From: Tabrizicola piscis
GTDB lineage: Bacteria; Pseudomonadota; Alphaproteobacteria; Rhodobacterales; Rhodobacteraceae
Reading direction: 5' to 3'
DNA: 64,000 nucleotides
NCBI RefSeq assembly: GCF_003940805.1
Contig: NZ_CP034328.1
Location: forward strand, 2,338,001 to 2,402,000
Part shown: positions 1-7,837 of the stretch, one piece after another
How the letters are laid out: every line of letters begins with the position of its first letter
Position numbering within the stretch: position 1 is the first letter of the stretch
The notes under the pieces: model-generated
The model's database searches: none
What the model was told of the DNA's origin: nothing
Seen by the model: only the letters and a program-made list of their open reading frames with translations
Program-made: the position numbers and the translations under genes

Positions 1-575
1 ACCGGCCCGGCTTCATCGTCAATCGCTGTGCCCGACCCTACTACGGTGAGGCGCTGGCCCTGCTGGAAGAGGGCCGCGCAGCGGGCGAGATTGACGCTGC
101 CATGGCGGCGGCAGGCTACCCGATTGGCCCCTTCGGCCTGATCGATCTGATCGGCGCCGACATCAACCTTGCCGCCACTGAAAGCCTTGCCACCGCGATG
201 GCCAACCATCCGCGCTATCATGTCTTCCCCGCCCTGCGAGCGCAGGTCGCGCGGGGCGATCTGGGGCGCAAATCGGGCCGGGGTTTTGTCTTTCCCGCTC
301 CTCCTGCGGCGATGCCTACTGATGCAGTGGCGATTGTCCAAAGGATCGAGGCGGCGCTGGTGAACGAGGCTGCCTGGCTTCTGGCCGAAGGCGGCGCGAC
401 GGCCGAGGACATCGACACTGCTCTGCGCCTTGGCCTCAACTTCCCGCGCGGGCCTTTTGCGATGCTCAAGGCCCATGGCCGTGACACGGTGCTTGCCACC
501 CTTGCCGCCCTTGAAACCGCAGCGCCGCCCGGGTTGAAAGGGCGCTACCTGCCTGCACCGGACCTTAGCCCATGA
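1..575 (+). CDS. 3-hydroxyacyl-CoA dehydrogenase, C-terminal part (5' end outside window)
   Basis: The reading frame is open from base 3, so the start lies upstream of the window. The visible 190 residues contain two successive 3-hydroxyacyl-CoA dehydrogenase C-terminal helical domains. The first begins with the family motif RPGFIVNR, followed by GPFGLIDLIGADI and GRKSGRGF; the second contains NFPRGPFAML. Two such domains are typical of the roughly 500-residue PaaH/PaaC-type enzymes that oxidise 3-hydroxyadipyl-CoA in phenylacetate degradation; single-domain FadB/Hbd enzymes have one. The stop overlaps the start of the next gene, a 3-oxoadipyl-CoA-type thiolase, by four bases (ATGA), so the two are translationally coupled and act in consecutive steps. 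The phenylacetate assignment is inferred from this pairing; a general beta-oxidation enzyme remains possible. Confidence 0.88.
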   Translation, partial: RPGFIVNRCARPYYGEALALLEEGRAAGEIDAAMAAAGYPIGPFGLIDLIGADINLAATESLATAMANHPRYHVFPALRAQVARGDLGRKSGRGFVFPAPPAAMPTDAVAIVQRIEAALVNEAAWLLAEGGATAEDIDTALRLGLNFPRGPFAMLKAHGRDTVLATLAALETAAPPGLKGRYLPAPDLSP

Positions 576-1747
576 CCGATGTCTTCCTTTGCGCCCATCG
601 TCGCACGCCGATCGGTCGCCACGGCGGCAGTCTGGCGCTGGCGCGGCCCGACGACATGGCAGCACTGGTGATTGACGGGCTGTTGGACCTGCACCCGGGG
701 CTGGCGGTGGACGAGGTGATCTTCGGCTGCGCCAATCAGGCGGGTGAGGATAACCGCAATGTCGCGCGGATGGCGGTCCTGCTGTCCCGGCTGCCGGAAA
801 GTGTGCCGGGGCTGACGGTGAACCGGTTGTGCGCCAGCGGGCTTGACGCCGTGATCGCTGGGGCACGCGCTGTGCGAGATGGGGCAGATGTGGTCATCGC
901 GGGGGGTGTGGAAAGCATGACGCGCGCGCCCTTCGTGCTGGCCAAGGCCGAAGCGGCATTCTCCCGGCAAGTCGCGATGCATGACACCACGATTGGCTGG
1001 CGCTTCGTGAATGACCGGATCGCGCAGGCCTATGGGTGCGAGTCCATGCCCGAGACGGCAGAGAACGTGGCAACCGAGCATGGGATTTCCCGCGCCGATC
1101 AGGACGCTTTCGCCCTGCGGTCGCAGTCGCGCTATGACGCGGGTTGGCATGAGGCCGATATCCTGCCGGTGACGATCAGGGACCGGAAGGGTGACACGCT
1201 GGTCACGGCAGATGAGCACCCCCGCGCGACCACGCTTGAAAAACTGGCCGCCCTGCCCGCGCCGTTCCGGGCGGGCGGCACCGTGACGGCAGGCAATGCG
1301 GCCGGCATCAACGATGGCGCGTCGGGGGTGATCCTTGCTTCGGCAGAGGGGGTACGGCGGCATGGGCTGATGCCACTGGCAAGGATCGGCGCGGCGGCAG
1401 CCGCAGGGGTGGCACCGCGTGTCATGGGGATCGGTCCGGTAGCGGCGGTCGAACGGCTGACCGCCCGCACTGGGCGCAAGGCTGGGGATCACGCAGTGAT
1501 CGAGGTGAACGAGGCCTTCGCCGCGCAGGTCCTGGCCTGTCTGCGCGCCTGGGACATCGCCGATGATGACGCACGGGTGAATGCCTTTGGCGGCGGAATC
1601 AGCATGGGGCACCCGCTTGGCATGTCCGGTGCGCGCATTGCCGGAACGGCGGCGCGCAGGCTTGCGGAAGGCGGCGGTACGTCGGCGCTGGTGACGCTGT
1701 GTGTGGGCGTCGGGCAAGGGGTTGCGCTGGAACTGCTGGCGGTCTGA
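572..1747 (+). CDS. paaJ: acetyl-CoA acyltransferase, probable 3-oxoadipyl-CoA thiolase
   Basis: This 391-residue protein has full thiolase length. It carries QAGEDNRNVARMAVLL near residues 55-70, a signature of PcaF/PaaJ thiolases. The acylation cysteine lies in NRLCASGLDAV (about residues 86-96), where most relatives have CGSG. Further on are the glycine loop GGGISMGHPLGMSG (about 340) and the second catalytic cysteine in TLCVGVGQG near the end. Thiolases of this group cleave 3-oxoadipyl-CoA to succinyl-CoA and acetyl-CoA, the last step of phenylacetate or beta-ketoadipate catabolism. The start overlaps the stop of the upstream 3-hydroxyacyl-CoA dehydrogenase by four bases. A general short-chain thiolase cannot be excluded by sequence alone. 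Confidence 0.85.
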   Translation: MTDVFLCAHRRTPIGRHGGSLALARPDDMAALVIDGLLDLHPGLAVDEVIFGCANQAGEDNRNVARMAVLLSRLPESVPGLTVNRLCASGLDAVIAGARAVRDGADVVIAGGVESMTRAPFVLAKAEAAFSRQVAMHDTTIGWRFVNDRIAQAYGCESMPETAENVATEHGISRADQDAFALRSQSRYDAGWHEADILPVTIRDRKGDTLVTADEHPRATTLEKLAALPAPFRAGGTVTAGNAAGINDGASGVILASAEGVRRHGLMPLARIGAAAAAGVAPRVMGIGPVAAVERLTARTGRKAGDHAVIEVNEAFAAQVLACLRAWDIADDDARVNAFGGGISMGHPLGMSGARIAGTAARRLAEGGGTSALVTLCVGVGQGVALELLAV

Positions 1748-1809
1748 TCCCGATCAGGCAACGGCCCTTGGCCGGTAACGGGCCAGAACGGTCCACAGCG
1801 CAAAAGGCG

Positions 1810-2376
1810 TCACGCACGCCGATGCGTTGCCGCCACGCGTGAGATTTCCTCGTAAATTCCCGACAGCAGGTTCAGCGTCCGCGTCGCGTCGGCCAGACGG
1901 TCGGAAAAGCCCGGCACATTGGCCACCGCCTGCAACAACAGCCGCCGCCGCAATGTGCCGTAGTCATCGGTCACCCGGCGGCCTTCGTCGGTCACCTCAT
2001 AGGTCACCCCTGACCGCCCCGCCCCCTTGCGCAGCACCAGCCCGGCTCCGATCAGCTTGCGCAGTGAATACTGGATGTTCGGCACATCGTCACGGTTGGT
2101 CAGCCGCGCCAGATCCTTGATCGTCTTCGGCCGGTCGTTCATCCGGATGATGTGCAAAAGCGCGTTCTCGGGCCCCGTCGCCGACAAGGCACAGACCGAC
2201 GCCAGACATTCCGATTGCCAGCGCCCGAATCCTTCAAACGTGCGCATCAGGGCGAATTCAAGCTCGGTCGTGTCCACCTCGACCGGGCTTTCGGCCAGAT
2301 GCCAGTGCCAGTCCAGCCCCGGAACACTTTGTCCGGAACCGCCAACAGGCTGAGCTGAATGATCTTTCTTACCCAT
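1810..2376 (-). CDS. MarR-like winged-helix transcriptional regulator
   Basis: This 188-residue protein has a poorly conserved N-terminus and a winged-helix domain at about residues 80-150. The recognition helix region is IKDLARLTNRDDVPNIQYSL and the wing is SGVTYEVTDEGRRV. The start at 2376 is preferred over 2412 because AAGGGGCG lies about eight bases before it. The gene is divergent from the LLM flavin monooxygenase across 116 bases of AT-rich DNA, so it most likely controls that gene and itself, and possibly the thiolase operon that converges on it. It is not PaaX, which is longer and has a different domain plan. The effector is unknown. Confidence 0.75.
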   Translation of the reverse strand: MGKKDHSAQPVGGSGQSVPGLDWHWHLAESPVEVDTTELEFALMRTFEGFGRWQSECLASVCALSATGPENALLHIIRMNDRPKTIKDLARLTNRDDVPNIQYSLRKLIGAGLVLRKGAGRSGVTYEVTDEGRRVTDDYGTLRRRLLLQAVANVPGFSDRLADATRTLNLLSGIYEEISRVAATHRRA

Positions 2377-2419
2377 GCGAAGCGCCCCTTGCTGCCCTGA
2401 CCTTGGGCCCACAGACCCG

Positions 2420-2447
2420 TTGACGCAAACAGAATTTACGATAGACT
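2420..2447 (+). promoter_or_regulatory. Predicted sigma-70 promoter of the LLM monooxygenase gene
   Basis: TTGACG at 2420-2425 and TAGACT at 2442-2447 are separated by 16 bases, and the coding start follows at 2493. Two near-identical direct repeats, ACTTTCAAACA at 2445 and ACTTTAAAAAC at 2462, lie 17 bases apart just downstream of the -10. They could be binding sites for the divergent winged-helix regulator. The promoter match is seen in the sequence; the operator role is inference. Confidence 0.45.
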
Positions 2448-2492
2448 TTCAAACATAAAATACTTTAAAAACTCCAACAGGGATCAATCCAC

Positions 2493-3584
2493 ATGCCACA
2501 CCACCCGATGCTCTCGGGCGATCGCTTTCGCTTGGGCACCTTTTCCAGCAACTGCTCCTCGGGGATGACGCCCACCAAAGCGCCTGAACGCTGGGTCAAC
2601 AGTTGGGACAACAACCTCAAACTGGCGCAGATGCTGGATGAGGCGGGGATCGACTTCATGCTGCCGATCGCGCGCTGGATCGGCTATGGCGGCGAGACGG
2701 ACTTTCACGGTGGCGTGCTGGAGACGATGACCTGGGCGGCGGGGCTTTTGGCGGCAACGAAGAACATCGCCGTCTTTGCCACGATCCACACGGCGGCCAA
2801 TCATCCGGTCGTGGTGGCCAAGCAGATCGCCACCATCGACCAGATCGGCCATGGTCGCGCGGGCCTGAACATCGTCGCGGGCTGGAACAAGCCGGAATAC
2901 GAGGCGCTGGGGCTGACGCTGCCCGACGACCACGAAACCCGCTATGGTTATGCTCAGGAATGGTTCGATCTGGTCCGCAAGCTCTGGACCTCGGACGAAC
3001 ATTTCGACTGGAACGGCAAGTACTTCAAGGCCGCCAAGGTCAAGGGTGACCCGAAGCCAATGCGCGGGACGGTCCCGATCATCAACGCCGCCGGCAGCCC
3101 GCAGGGGCGTGAGTTTGCCACCGACAACGCGAACTTCCTGTTCACCCCGGCCATCGACCTTGACCGGTCCAAGGGCGAGATTGCCGATCTGAAGGCGCAG
3201 GCCGCCGCCAAGGGACGCGCGGTCAACGTGCTGACCTTTTCCCATGTCATCTGCCGCCCGACCGAGGCCGAAGCCAAGGCCTATGCCGACTACACCGCCG
3301 TCCAGCACGCCGATACCGAGGCGGTGGACAATCTGGTCCGCCTGCAATTCGCCCATGCCCACAGCTTTCCGCATGACCTGCTGGCGCAGATCAAGCACCT
3401 GTTCGCGCTGGGTCACGGCGGATTCCCCTTGATCGGCACGCCCGATCAGGTGGCTGATGGGATCCTCAAGCTGCATGCCACGGGCTTTGCCGGCACCACC
3501 CTGTCCTTCGTCGATTACGTCGAAGAGTTCCCCTATTTCCGCGACACCGTGCTGCCAAAGCTGGCAGCGGCGGGGATCAGGTAG
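2493..3584 (+). CDS. LLM-class flavin-dependent monooxygenase (RutA/SfnG-like)
   Basis: This 363-residue protein has the luciferase-like monooxygenase TIM barrel throughout. The fold signature is VVAKQIATIDQIGHGRAGLN followed by IVAGWNKPEYEALG (about residues 107-135), which in RutA and dimethylsulfone monooxygenase SfnG forms the FMN and substrate pocket. An N-terminal GYGGETDFHGGVLETMTW segment is also shared with that branch. Such enzymes use FMNH2 and O2 supplied with a separate flavin reductase; none is visible nearby. The gene stands alone between a divergent winged-helix regulator and the convergent iorB. The substrate cannot be read from sequence: pyrimidines, alkylsulfones and N-heterocycles are all used in this family. 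The regulator next door suggests substrate-inducible expression. Confidence 0.85.
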   Translation: MPHHPMLSGDRFRLGTFSSNCSSGMTPTKAPERWVNSWDNNLKLAQMLDEAGIDFMLPIARWIGYGGETDFHGGVLETMTWAAGLLAATKNIAVFATIHTAANHPVVVAKQIATIDQIGHGRAGLNIVAGWNKPEYEALGLTLPDDHETRYGYAQEWFDLVRKLWTSDEHFDWNGKYFKAAKVKGDPKPMRGTVPIINAAGSPQGREFATDNANFLFTPAIDLDRSKGEIADLKAQAAAKGRAVNVLTFSHVICRPTEAEAKAYADYTAVQHADTEAVDNLVRLQFAHAHSFPHDLLAQIKHLFALGHGGFPLIGTPDQVADGILKLHATGFAGTTLSFVDYVEEFPYFRDTVLPKLAAAGIR

Positions 3585-3618
3585 GTCCATAGGGGGGCTG
3601 CCCCCGACAGACGTTGCT

Positions 3619-3640
3619 GCCGGGCCGGGCGCGGCCCGGC
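3619..3640. terminator. GC-rich hairpin between convergent LLM gene and iorB
   Basis: A perfect 8-bp stem, GCCGGGCC with GGCCCGGC around a GGGCGC loop, abuts the iorB stop codon and lies 35 bases after the LLM stop. There is no clear U-run on either side, so it may act as a bidirectional 3'-end-stabilising hairpin and not as a classical intrinsic terminator. A second small G5/C5 hairpin sits at about 3592-3605. Confidence 0.5.
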
Positions 3641-5203
3641 TCAGGCAAAGCTGCGGATCGTCGCGATTGCCCCGTCCAGCGCCTTGCCGTCCTCATCCTT
3701 GAGGGCAGCTTCGCGCAGGCGACGGCACCAGTCGGCGGCATCCGCACGGCTGGCGACGACGGCAGTGGCCTCCAGCACCCGGTCGAACTTGGACTGCCCG
3801 CGGGCATGCGTGTCGGAATAGCCCTTGATCAGTCGCCGGCAGCGGATGATCTCAACCGCCAGATCGTAATTCGTGGCGACATGGCCAAGGGCATGCTCCA
3901 GCCAGCGCGCCAGATGCGCCCGTTCCTGCGCGTGGCGCAGGGTCCGCAGACGCCAGCCGCGCAGGCCGCCAATCAGATGCAGCATCAGAAAGGCGCGCAG
4001 GCTGTCAGTGCGCAAGCGGCGGCCCTTGTTGAACCAGCGGTCCAGACGGGCCATCCACTTCGGATCAGCCTCGATCCGCGCGCCCAGTTTGGCGGGGAAC
4101 AGACCGACGATCTCTTCGGCCCTTGGGTGGAAGAATTCCGTCAGTTGCAGCAGGTTCGCGTCCTTCACCCGCATTTCCTTGCGGATGCGGTCAAAGCGAC
4201 GGCCGCGCGTTTTCAGATCGGCGACCCGGATGATGTCGTCATAGGCCATCGCATTGGCAATATACTTCGCCGCCTCATGCGACAGCACCCACCCTCGCGC
4301 GGCGTCATCCACGGCCAGTACCCGCGCCAGATGGTCCAGATAGTCCGCGCCATAGCGCAGGTCCTGAAAATCCACCACCTTGCGCAACCCGGGCTGGGCG
4401 AGTTCGGCCACAGGGGCAGGCAGTGCCGCAACCCGTGTGGCAAGCCGGTCCCATTCCGCCATAAGCCGCGCGGGACCAGAGACCGGGGTGATCTTAGCGG
4501 CAGCCGGAGCGGTTGGGACCTCGGGCGTCGGGTTCGCCGCTGCATCAAAGGCCGCGCCGAAGGCCCGAAGCGACCCATCCACCCCTTTGCCCCCGGCGCG
4601 AATGGCGGCCTCGAACGCCTCACGCGGGAAAGGGAGCGCGCCTGACCCCGCCAGCGCCCCGAACAGCGAAGCCGAGATGACTGACCCATTCGCAATCGCC
4701 AGCGCATCAAAATCCGCCGCGATGACGCGGCGGGCGGCGATTTCGGCCGCCGCCATCACCTCATCGCTGGAGGCGATGCCATCGCCGGGTACCATCTTTT
4801 CCGACACCGCCAGCGCCCGGTGGGTCGAGGCGATCAGGGTGGTCCGGTCCGGGGTCACAAAGCCCCGGATGATGGAACGGCCTGCCTCCATCATCTCGGC
4901 GGCGATCATGATGTCGACATCGCCGGGGGCGGGCATCAGGGAGAATACCGGGGTCGGGTCACCTGTACGGTGCGGGGCCATCTCCACATAATAGACCGTC
5001 GCGCCAGTCCGCTGCGACACCCCTGCCACGGATGTGGCCTGCGCGGCATAGCCGCAGGACCGGGCCAGATCCTCGATCCAGCCGGTCAGGACCCCGCCGC
5101 CTTGCCCGCCCACCGCAAGGATCGCCAGCTTGATGATCCCCGACAGTCGCGGGTCGGCCATGCCCTTGCCAAGCTGGTCCGAGAGGGTTTCGTGCAGCGT
5201 CAT
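3641..5203 (-). CDS. iorB: Indolepyruvate oxidoreductase subunit beta with long C-terminal domain
   Basis: This 520-residue protein is far longer than classical IorB (about 200 residues). Residues 25-210 are the pyruvate ferredoxin oxidoreductase gamma-type domain, with ILAVGGQGGGVLTGW and TSVAGVSQRTGATVYYVEM. The remaining roughly 300 residues resemble the DUF6537 region that fused, single-chain indolepyruvate oxidoreductases carry. The start at 5203 overlaps the iorA stop by four bases (ATGA). With IorA it is expected to decarboxylate aryl-pyruvates to aryl-acetyl-CoA using ferredoxin. Longer reading frames to 5380 would overlap iorA and lack family similarity. The complex is cytoplasmic. 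Confidence 0.88.
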   Translation of the reverse strand: MTLHETLSDQLGKGMADPRLSGIIKLAILAVGGQGGGVLTGWIEDLARSCGYAAQATSVAGVSQRTGATVYYVEMAPHRTGDPTPVFSLMPAPGDVDIMIAAEMMEAGRSIIRGFVTPDRTTLIASTHRALAVSEKMVPGDGIASSDEVMAAAEIAARRVIAADFDALAIANGSVISASLFGALAGSGALPFPREAFEAAIRAGGKGVDGSLRAFGAAFDAAANPTPEVPTAPAAAKITPVSGPARLMAEWDRLATRVAALPAPVAELAQPGLRKVVDFQDLRYGADYLDHLARVLAVDDAARGWVLSHEAAKYIANAMAYDDIIRVADLKTRGRRFDRIRKEMRVKDANLLQLTEFFHPRAEEIVGLFPAKLGARIEADPKWMARLDRWFNKGRRLRTDSLRAFLMLHLIGGLRGWRLRTLRHAQERAHLARWLEHALGHVATNYDLAVEIIRCRRLIKGYSDTHARGQSKFDRVLEATAVVASRADAADWCRRLREAALKDEDGKALDGAIATIRSFA

Positions 5204-7347
5204 GGCGCATCCCCAAAGCTTAGCCGATGGGCAGCGCGGCGCGATTGCAGCCAGCCGATCACGCGAGACCGGACGCGGGCCAGCCGAACCTCCCACGGTG
5301 TGGGATTGTGCACCACATCGGCACGGTAGAACGACGGGCAAAGGACGGCGGCATCCGCCACCTCGCCACAGTTGCCACAACCGACGCAGCTTTGGTCAAT
5401 CGAGGCCACCGGATCATCGCGCAGGGGATCATCCAGCTTCTTGACCGACAGGGAAGGGCACCCGGACAACCGGATACAGGCATGATCGCCAGTGCAGACG
5501 TCTTCATCGACACCAAAGCGGGGGGCCTCGACCCGCCGACCGTCCTTGATCGCCTTTTGCTGCAACGGCTTTTCGCGGCGCTGCTTGTTCAGCATGCATT
5601 CGCTTGAGGCGACAATCACCTTCGGCCCTGGCGTGTCGGTGGTCAGCGCCTCTCGCAACACATCGCGCATCCGTCCCACATCATAGGTGTTGTCCACCTG
5701 ACGGACCCAGTCGATCCCGATCCCCTTCAGCGCCTTGGTGATCGGGTGCTTGGTCGCCTTGGTCGGGTTGTCGGCGCGGCTGGACATGATGTCCTGCCCC
5801 CCGGTCGCGGCGGAATAGTAGTTGTCGACGATCACCGCCACGCCGTCGGATTTGTTGAAGGCCATGTTGGTAAAGCTGGACGACAGCCCGTTGTGCCAGA
5901 ACCCCCCGTCCCCGATGATGGAAACTGGACGGCGTTCGCCCCCACCGTCAAAGGCCGCGTTGGCTGCCGGGCCAAGGCCATAGCCCATCGTCGCCCCGCC
6001 GATTTCAAACGGAGGCAGCGCGGCGAACAGGTGGCAGCCGATATCAGCACTGATCTGCAGCTTGCCGGTTTCCTGCTGGACCAGCTTCATCGCGGCAAAG
6101 ATCGGGCGTTCCGGACAGCCGGTACAGAACCCTGGCGGACGGATCGGCACGGTCTTGGTCAGATCTGGGATCTGCGGGCGGTCCTCATTCGGCGCACGGA
6201 CGGTGGCGGGCAGCATCTGGGGCGCGGCTGCCTTCAGAAACGCACCGATCGCGTCCAGCATCACCTGGCCCGTGTATTCCCCGGCCATCGGAAAGATGTC
6301 CTTGCCCCGCAGCCTGACCGTGGACCCCGCGCGGTAAAGGAAGGTGGTCAGCTGCTGTTCAATGAACTCGGGCTGGCCTTCCTCGATCACCAGCACCTGA
6401 TCCTTGCCGTCGCAGAACTCCAGGAATTCGGAGGACAGCAGCGGATAGGTCACGTTCAGCACGTAAAGCGGCACCTCGGTCTTGCCGTGCAGATCGGCCA
6501 GCCCCAGCCGCTGCAGTGCCCGGATGACGCCATTGTACATGCCGCCTTGCAGGACAAGGCCGACCGGAGCCTGTTTCGGCCCGAACACCTCGTTCAGCGC
6601 ACGCTCACGGATGAACTTCTCCGCATTGGGCCAGCGGTTCTTTATCTTGTCCTGTTCGTGCAGATAGGACATCGGCGGCAGCACGACGCGGGCGAAATCG
6701 GATTGCGGGTTGGACAGGGCGTCCTTCACGCTCAGTTTCGGGCGCTGGTTGTCGCGGGTTTCGAATGACCCCGTCACATGACAGGACCGGATCCGCACCA
6801 TCAGCATGACCGGGGTGTTCGACGCCTCGGACAATTCGAACCCGTCCTTCACCGCCTTGGTGATGCACGGCAGGTTCGGGCGCGGGTCCAGTAGCCAGAA
6901 CTGTGATTTCATCGCAAAGGCATGGCTGCGTTCCTGCATGATGCTGGACCCTTCGCCATAATCCTCGCCCACGATGACCAGCGCCCCGCCGTTCACCCCT
7001 GACGAGGCAAGGTTGGCCAAAGCGTCCGACGCCACGTTCACCCCGACCGAACCCTTGAAGGTCACCGCCCCCCGGATCGGGTAATGCACCGATGCCGCCA
7101 GCATCGCCGCTGCCGCCGCCTCATTGGCGTTGGCCTCAAACCTGATGCCAAGCTCGGCCATCAGGTCTTCGGCATCGGCCAGCACGTCCATCAGATGGCT
7201 GATTGGCGCACCCTGATAGCCGCCGACATAGCCGACACCGTTTTCCAGAAGCGCCTTGGTGATGGCCAGAATCCCTTCACCCGTGAAGGTTTCCCCCGCG
7301 CCCAGCCGCAAGTGTTCCACTTCCGCCTTGAAGGACCGTTCTGCCAT
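5200..7347 (-). CDS. iorA: Indolepyruvate ferredoxin oxidoreductase subunit alpha
   Basis: This 715-residue protein starts with MAERSFKAEVEHL and has the transketolase-type pyrimidine domain first (GEGILAITKALLENGV; GSVGVNVASDALANLASSG). The thiamine-diphosphate domain follows, with CTGCPERP and SADIGCHLF, then MGYGLGPA and the diphosphate/Mg motif IGDGGFWHNG. The C-terminal ferredoxin region is atypical at its first cluster, CTGDHACIRLSGCP, and standard at the second, SCVGCGNC followed by CP. It converts indolepyruvate, phenylpyruvate or similar 2-oxo acids with CoA to the aryl-acetyl-CoA. It is the fourth gene of a five-gene leftward operon; one base separates it from the MarR stop and it overlaps iorB by four bases. 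Confidence 0.92.
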   Translation of the reverse strand: MAERSFKAEVEHLRLGAGETFTGEGILAITKALLENGVGYVGGYQGAPISHLMDVLADAEDLMAELGIRFEANANEAAAAAMLAASVHYPIRGAVTFKGSVGVNVASDALANLASSGVNGGALVIVGEDYGEGSSIMQERSHAFAMKSQFWLLDPRPNLPCITKAVKDGFELSEASNTPVMLMVRIRSCHVTGSFETRDNQRPKLSVKDALSNPQSDFARVVLPPMSYLHEQDKIKNRWPNAEKFIRERALNEVFGPKQAPVGLVLQGGMYNGVIRALQRLGLADLHGKTEVPLYVLNVTYPLLSSEFLEFCDGKDQVLVIEEGQPEFIEQQLTTFLYRAGSTVRLRGKDIFPMAGEYTGQVMLDAIGAFLKAAAPQMLPATVRAPNEDRPQIPDLTKTVPIRPPGFCTGCPERPIFAAMKLVQQETGKLQISADIGCHLFAALPPFEIGGATMGYGLGPAANAAFDGGGERRPVSIIGDGGFWHNGLSSSFTNMAFNKSDGVAVIVDNYYSAATGGQDIMSSRADNPTKATKHPITKALKGIGIDWVRQVDNTYDVGRMRDVLREALTTDTPGPKVIVASSECMLNKQRREKPLQQKAIKDGRRVEAPRFGVDEDVCTGDHACIRLSGCPSLSVKKLDDPLRDDPVASIDQSCVGCGNCGEVADAAVLCPSFYRADVVHNPTPWEVRLARVRSRVIGWLQSRRAAHRLSFGDAP

Positions 7348-7348
7348 G

Positions 7349-7837
7349 TCAGATCTCGTGCTTGCGGATGTTGGCCAGCATCTTCTGAAGCGTACCGACA
7401 AAGGCGCGGCGTTCTTCCAGAGGGATGCCGCGGAACATGCGGGAATGGGCTTCGGACATATGCGGCCAAAGGGTTTCAAACGCCGCACGCCCGGCGTCGG
7501 TGATGAAGATGCGGGTGGCGCGGCTGTCGGCGGCATCGGCCTCGCGCCGGATCAGGCCTTCGGTGGCCAGCTGGTCCAGCGACCGCGACAAGGTGGATTG
7601 TTCGACGACCGAATAGACGGCAAGCTCGCGGATCAGCGGCCCTTCGATCACCGAAAGCACTGCCAGAGCACGCATCTTCGGGGTGGTCAGGCCCAAGCCC
7701 GCCATTTCCTCACGCAGGGACGCGTTATAGCGCCCCATGATCCGGTTCATGAGGTAGGGGGCAAAATTCGTCAGCCCGATTTCGCCCAGCCGGGGCCGGG
7801 TCTCGGGTGGCTGTTCGGGGGGCGACTGGTCGGTCAT
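7349..7837 (-). CDS. MarR-family transcriptional regulator
   Basis: This 162-residue protein has the MarR winged-helix layout. An N-terminal dimerisation helix is followed by TTPKMRALAVLSVIEGPLIR, the recognition helix VVEQSTLSRSLDQLATEGLI and the wing READAADSRATRIFITDAG. The initiator at 7837 overlaps the stop of the upstream FAD oxidoreductase by four bases, and the stop is one base from iorA. The regulator is therefore embedded in the operon it probably controls. Palindromes in the shared promoter region at 10277-10296 are the obvious candidate operator. The ligand is likely an aromatic acid or its CoA ester, as for many MarR proteins of aromatic catabolism, but this is inference. Confidence 0.88.
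   Translation of the reverse strand: MTDQSPPEQPPETRPRLGEIGLTNFAPYLMNRIMGRYNASLREEMAGLGLTTPKMRALAVLSVIEGPLIRELAVYSVVEQSTLSRSLDQLATEGLIRREADAADSRATRIFITDAGRAAFETLWPHMSEAHSRMFRGIPLEERRAFVGTLQKMLANIRKHEI

Noticed and set aside
545-1717. 390-codon open frame antisense to the thiolase gene
   Set aside because: It lies wholly opposite a well-conserved gene, has an Arg/His/Pro-rich composition typical of GC-rich shadow frames, and shows no family motif.
2484-3590. 368-codon frame antisense to the LLM monooxygenase
   Set aside because: It mirrors the real gene exactly, has no ribosome site and no recognisable domain.
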